From the NCBI RefSeq assembly GCF_004570325.1, contig NZ_SPQO01000018.1:1-64000 (forward strand): a stretch of 64,000 nt of DNA, in the 5' to 3' direction. This document shows positions 60,787 through 64,000 of the stretch, in pieces (positions within the stretch are counted from its first letter, which is position 1; each line of letters opens with the position of its first letter). This DNA comes from Mycobacterium sp. PS03-16. Its GTDB lineage: Bacteria > Actinomycetota > Actinomycetes > Mycobacteriales > Mycobacteriaceae. Below the pieces are notes generated by a model that ran no database searches, had not been told where the DNA came from, and worked only from the letters and a program-made list of their open reading frames with translations. The translations under genes and the position numbers were made by a program.

Positions 60787-63080
60787 CCGAACAATCCGGG
60801 CAGCACCGCCTCGGACGTGCTGCGCAGTTCGGCCAGCGACACCGTGAAGTGGTCCTGCACCTCGACCGAGTCGCTGCCTTGGTCGACGACGCCGACCCGA
60901 GTGACCGGCAGGCCGCGTGCCTCGCACATCGACCGGAACCGGCTCTCCTCGGTGCGCGGCACCGCCACCAGCACCCGTCCGGCCGATTCGCTGAACAGGA
61001 ACACGAACGGGTCGGCATCCTCGGGAACCAGGAGGCGACAACCGGTTTCGCCGGCGAGCGCGGCCTCGGTGACGGCCTGGATCAGCCCGCCCTCGCTGAG
61101 GTCGTGGGCGGCGGAGATCAGCCCGTCGCGCGAGGCGGCGGTCAGCACGTCGGCCAGCAGCTTCTCGCGCTGGAAGTCGACCTTCGGCGGCAGCCCGCCG
61201 AGATGGTCGGCGGTGACCTGCGCCCAGATCGACCCGTCGAACTCGTCGCGGGTGTCGCCGAGCAGCATCAGCGTCTCCCCCGGCTCGGTGCCCAGCCCGG
61301 TGGGGATACGCCGCCGGACGTCGTCGATCACCCCGAGCACACCGACCACCGGGGTGGGGAGGATCGCGGTGGTGCCGGTCTGGTTGTAGAAGCTGACGTT
61401 GCCGCCGGTGACCGGGATGCCCAGGGCGACACAGCCGTCGGCGAGTCCGCGGACCGCCTGGGAGAACTGCCACATCACGCCCGGGTCCTCCGGGGAGCCG
61501 AAGTTCAGGCAGTTGGTGACGGCCACCGGGGTCGCGCCGGTGACGGCGACGTTGCGGTACGCCTCGGCCAGCGCGAGTTGCGCGCCGGCGTAGGGGTCCA
61601 GCGCGGTGTAGCGACCCGAGGCGTCGGTCGAGATCGCGATGCCGCGGCCGGTGGCCTCGTCGATGCGCAGCACGCCGCCGTCGGCGTGTTCGGCCAGCAC
61701 CGTGTTCCCGCGCACGTAGCGGTCGTACTGCTCGGTGATGTAGCCGCGGCTGCACAGGTGCGGGCTGCCGACCATCTTCAACAGCGTGGCGCGCAGCTCG
61801 TCGCCGGTGGCCGGGCGCGGCAGCGCCGCGGAGGTGTCGGCGTTGAGCGCGTCCTGGGTGTCGGGGCGGGCGACCGGGCGCTCGTAGACGGGGCCCTCGT
61901 GGGCGACGGTGCGCGGCGGCACGTCGACGACGGTCTCGCCGTGCCAGGTGATCTCGAGCCGGTCGCCATCGGTGACCTCACCGATGACGGTGGCCAGCAC
62001 GTCCCACTTGCGGCACACGGCGAGGAACGCGTCGACGTTCTCGGGGGTGACGACCGCGCACATGCGTTCCTGCGATTCGCTCGACAGGATCTCGGCGGGC
62101 GTCATATTGGCCGCCCGCAGCGGCACCTGGTCGAGTTCGACGCGCATCCCGCCGTCCCCGGCCGACGCGAGTTCGGATGTCGCGCAGGACAGTCCGGCGC
62201 CGCCGAGGTCCTGGATGCCGACCACCAGGCCGGCGGCGTAGAGCTCGAGGCAGCACTCGATGAGCACCTTCTCCATGAACGGGTCGCCGACCTGCACGCT
62301 GGGCAGCTTCTTACGCCCCGGGCCGCTTCCCTCGTCGCCGCCGAAGGTCTCGCTGGCCAGCACCGAGACCCCGCCGATGCCGTCGAGGCCGGTGCGGGCG
62401 CCGAACAGGATGATCTTGTTGCCGGCGCCCGAGGCGAAGGCCAGGTGCAGATCCTCCTTGCGCATGGTGCCCACGCAGAGCGCGTTGACCAACGGGTTGC
62501 CCGCGTAGGAGGCGTCGAAGACGGTTTCGCCGCCGATGTTGGGCAGGCCCAGCGAGTTGCCGTAGCCGCCGATGCCCCGCACCACACCGTCCAGCACACG
62601 GCGGGTGTCGGGGGCGTCGGCCGCGCCGAACCGCAGCTGGTCCATCACGGCGACCGGGCGGGCGCCCATCGCCATGATGTCGCGGACGATGCCGCCGACG
62701 CCGGTGGCCGCACCCTGGTACGGCTCGACGTAGGAGGGGTGGTTGTGGGACTCGACCTTGAAGGTGACCGCCCAGCCGTCGCCGATGTCGACGACACCGG
62801 CGTTCTCCCCGATGCCGGCGAGCATGGTGGAACGCATCTCCTCGGTGGTGGTCTCACCGAAGTAGCGCAGATGGACCTTCGAGGACTTGTAGGAGCAGTG
62901 TTCGCTCCACATCACCGAGTACATGGCCAGCTCGGCGTCGGTCGGGCGGCGGCCGAGGATCTCGCGGATCCGCTGGTACTCGTCGTCCTTGAGGCCCAGC
63001 TCGCGGAACGGCTGCGGTTGGTCGGGGGTGGCTGCGGCCCGCTCGACGGTGTCCGGCGTGGGGGCAAGCTCCTGCGTCAC
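60783..63080 (-). CDS. purL: phosphoribosylformylglycinamidine synthase PurL
   Basis: 765 aa, the short PurL form that needs PurQ and PurS partners (not in this window). GTG 63080. Motifs: [20 protein letters not shown] (~54), [78 protein letters not shown]. It makes FGAM in purine synthesis. First gene of the purL-hydrolase-CPBP run, 9 bp from the antiporter stop, so possibly in one transcript with it. Confidence 0.96.
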   Translation of the reverse strand: MTQELAPTPDTVERAAATPDQPQPFRELGLKDDEYQRIREILGRRPTDAELAMYSVMWSEHCSYKSSKVHLRYFGETTTEEMRSTMLAGIGENAGVVDIGDGWAVTFKVESHNHPSYVEPYQGAATGVGGIVRDIMAMGARPVAVMDQLRFGAADAPDTRRVLDGVVRGIGGYGNSLGLPNIGGETVFDASYAGNPLVNALCVGTMRKEDLHLAFASGAGNKIILFGARTGLDGIGGVSVLASETFGGDEGSGPGRKKLPSVQVGDPFMEKVLIECCLELYAAGLVVGIQDLGGAGLSCATSELASAGDGGMRVELDQVPLRAANMTPAEILSSESQERMCAVVTPENVDAFLAVCRKWDVLATVIGEVTDGDRLEITWHGETVVDVPPRTVAHEGPVYERPVARPDTQDALNADTSAALPRPATGDELRATLLKMVGSPHLCSRGYITEQYDRYVRGNTVLAEHADGGVLRIDEATGRGIAISTDASGRYTALDPYAGAQLALAEAYRNVAVTGATPVAVTNCLNFGSPEDPGVMWQFSQAVRGLADGCVALGIPVTGGNVSFYNQTGTTAILPTPVVGVLGVIDDVRRRIPTGLGTEPGETLMLLGDTRDEFDGSIWAQVTADHLGGLPPKVDFQREKLLADVLTAASRDGLISAAHDLSEGGLIQAVTEAALAGETGCRLLVPEDADPFVFLFSESAGRVLVAVPRTEESRFRSMCEARGLPVTRVGVVDQGSDSVEVQDHFTVSLAELRSTSEAVLPGLFG

Positions 63081-63089
63081 GAGGACAGT

Positions 63090-64000
63090 CTATTTCCCCG
63101 GGTCAGTGTGCTCGGGGTCACTGGACCCGGCGGCCGTCGCGGCGTGGGCGCGGGCCGCCGCGGGCGCCCCGAGGCCGTGCAGGACGACGCTGCCCAGGAC
63201 GGTCACCACGGTGGTGATCAGCACGACGTGCTCGTCGGCTCCGGTCAGCGCGTTGTAGGCGAGCAGGCCGAAGACGATCGACGTCGTGCCGCGGGGTCCG
63301 AGGCCGCCGAGCAGCAGACGCTCCGGGCGGGTGAAGCGTGATCTCCACATGCTCAGCGCGGTCGGCACCATCCGGATCAGCGTCAGCGCCAGGACGGCGA
63401 AGACCACGGTGCCGATCGGCACTCCGGACTGCAGCGCGACCACCGCGGCCGCGCCGAACACGAACCACATGCCGACGACCAGCAGGAAGCCGACGTCGTC
63501 GACCAGTTCGAGTTCGTGGCGCAGGTCCCCGGTGCGGCGGAAGTAGTTGAATGCGATGCCGCACACGAAGGCGGCGACGAAGCCGTTGCCGCCGACGGCC
63601 AGGCTTGCGCCGAACGACAGCAGCGGGGCGGCCACCGGCACCAGCCGGAAAGACTGCGCCGTCATCCAGTCGCGGCGGTGTGCGGCGTTGACCGCGAGCG
63701 CCAGCGCGGCCCCGACGGCCAACCCGACCACGATGGCCTTCGCGGCTTGCGGCACCGCTGCGCCGAGCGCCTGCAGCGGGGTGTCGGCGCGGGTGTCCGG
63801 CGCGGCGAGCACCAGCGCGAAGATGAACAGTGGCGAGATGATGCCGTCGTTGTAGCCGGCCTCGACGTTGAGCAGGTTGCGCACCCGCTCGGGCACGCGG
63901 GCGTCGCGCACGATCGCCGGCGCCGGGGCGAAGTCGATGGGCACCACGATGCAGGCGATGATCAGCAGCACCGGCCAGGAGGTGCCCGGTAACAGCCACA
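63090..64000 (-). CDS. Na+/H+ (cation:proton) antiporter, 5' part outside window
   Basis: At least 303 aa, ending TAG at 63090-63092; the N-terminal part runs past base 64000 (the last codons read WLLPGTSWPVLLIIACIVVP). About seven membrane helices are visible, with CPA1-type motifs PIDFAPAPAIVRDARVPERV (ion-binding Asp in DFAPA), LLNVEAGYNDGIISPLFIFA (ND motif) and LGPRGTTSIVFGLLAYN. Exchanges Na+ or K+ for H+. Downstream tail HAATAAGSSDPEHTDPGK is soluble. Precedes purL by 9 bp. Confidence 0.88.
   Translation of the reverse strand, partial: WLLPGTSWPVLLIIACIVVPIDFAPAPAIVRDARVPERVRNLLNVEAGYNDGIISPLFIFALVLAAPDTRADTPLQALGAAVPQAAKAIVVGLAVGAALALAVNAAHRRDWMTAQSFRLVPVAAPLLSFGASLAVGGNGFVAAFVCGIAFNYFRRTGDLRHELELVDDVGFLLVVGMWFVFGAAAVVALQSGVPIGTVVFAVLALTLIRMVPTALSMWRSRFTRPERLLLGGLGPRGTTSIVFGLLAYNALTGADEHVVLITTVVTVLGSVVLHGLGAPAAARAHAATAAGSSDPEHTDPGK

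Noticed and set aside
59020..61755. A 911-aa form of the membrane hydrolase
   Set aside because: The N-terminal third is antisense to purL in another frame; the family start fits GTG 60786.

Overview
The window is a high-GC (roughly 67-70%) actinobacterial chromosome segment and reads as a fast-growing Mycobacterium (Mycolicibacterium-type). The argument is gene order. From left to right it follows, in reverse, the M. tuberculosis H37Rv backbone from Rv0867c (rpfA) to Rv0803 (purL): rpfA-moaE2-mog-moaC2-Rv0863-Rv0862c-ercc3, fadB-fadA-dapC, the Rv0857/0856/0854 paralogues, tRNA genes, desA1-dus-LCP-phoY2, mshD-glnR-like, lmeA-thiX-cysA2-sseC2-Rv0813c, pabC, ygfZ, DUF3073, purM, purF, an SCP-like gene and purL. 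Lineage-specific accessory genes are inserted between these conserved blocks. All Rv assignments were made from remembered protein sequences and order, not from a search.

Layout. 0-6.3 kb: the tail of a resuscitation-promoting factor, a molybdenum-cofactor operon and an XPB-type helicase pair. 6.4-13.6 kb: an accessory redox block (two SDRs, cupin, LysR, F420-type luciferase-like oxidoreductase, TetR with a doubled operator, FAD monooxygenase, PPOX protein). 13.6-20.1 kb: the fatty-acid beta-oxidation complex (fadB, fadA) and the dapC-type aminotransferase, between which lies a scar region with three decayed gene ends (an NmrA-like start, a TipAS-like tail, a RidA tail), two large inverted repeats and an Old Yellow Enzyme. 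20.3-29.1 kb: secreted proteins, three tandem SRPBCC proteins, a wax-ester synthase, a carotenoid-desaturase-like FAD enzyme and two TetR genes. 29.2-29.7 kb: tRNA-Phe, -Asp, -Glu (minus) and tRNA-Lys (plus). 29.7-33.7 kb: a Ser/Thr kinase, an SPFH protein, an MpaB-type oxygenase and its TetR. 33.9-38.5 kb: DesA1, Dus and an LCP ligase. 38.5-43.3 kb: phosphate uptake (phoY2, pstSCAB). 43.3-48.1 kb: mycothiol synthase, GlnR-like regulator, LmeA, thioredoxin, then a sulfur operon headed by a polycysteine leader peptide. 48.1-64 kb: small housekeeping genes, PabC, YgfZ, and purM/purF/purL with inserted accessory genes including an orphan MCE protein.

Co-regulation. Phosphate genes carry repeated TTCAC elements of the RegX3 type in front of phoY2 and pstS. 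The sulfurtransferase operon (cysA2-sseC2) sits behind a leaderless poly-Cys ORF, which fits cysteine-sensing attenuation. At least three TetR genes have a recognisable palindromic site next to them. Several very small genes (22-59 aa) were read directly from the sequence, two of them with a -10 hexamer exactly 6 nt before a GTG, the mycobacterial leaderless arrangement. The most unusual signals are stacked ATGA-coupled mini-ORFs before the XPB helicase, the missing canonical start of dus next to a perfect hairpin, a likely +1 frameshift in the DoxX-like gene, and the purM/purF split. I found no CRISPR array, prophage, insertion sequence or rRNA gene, and no single clearly novel multi-gene system.
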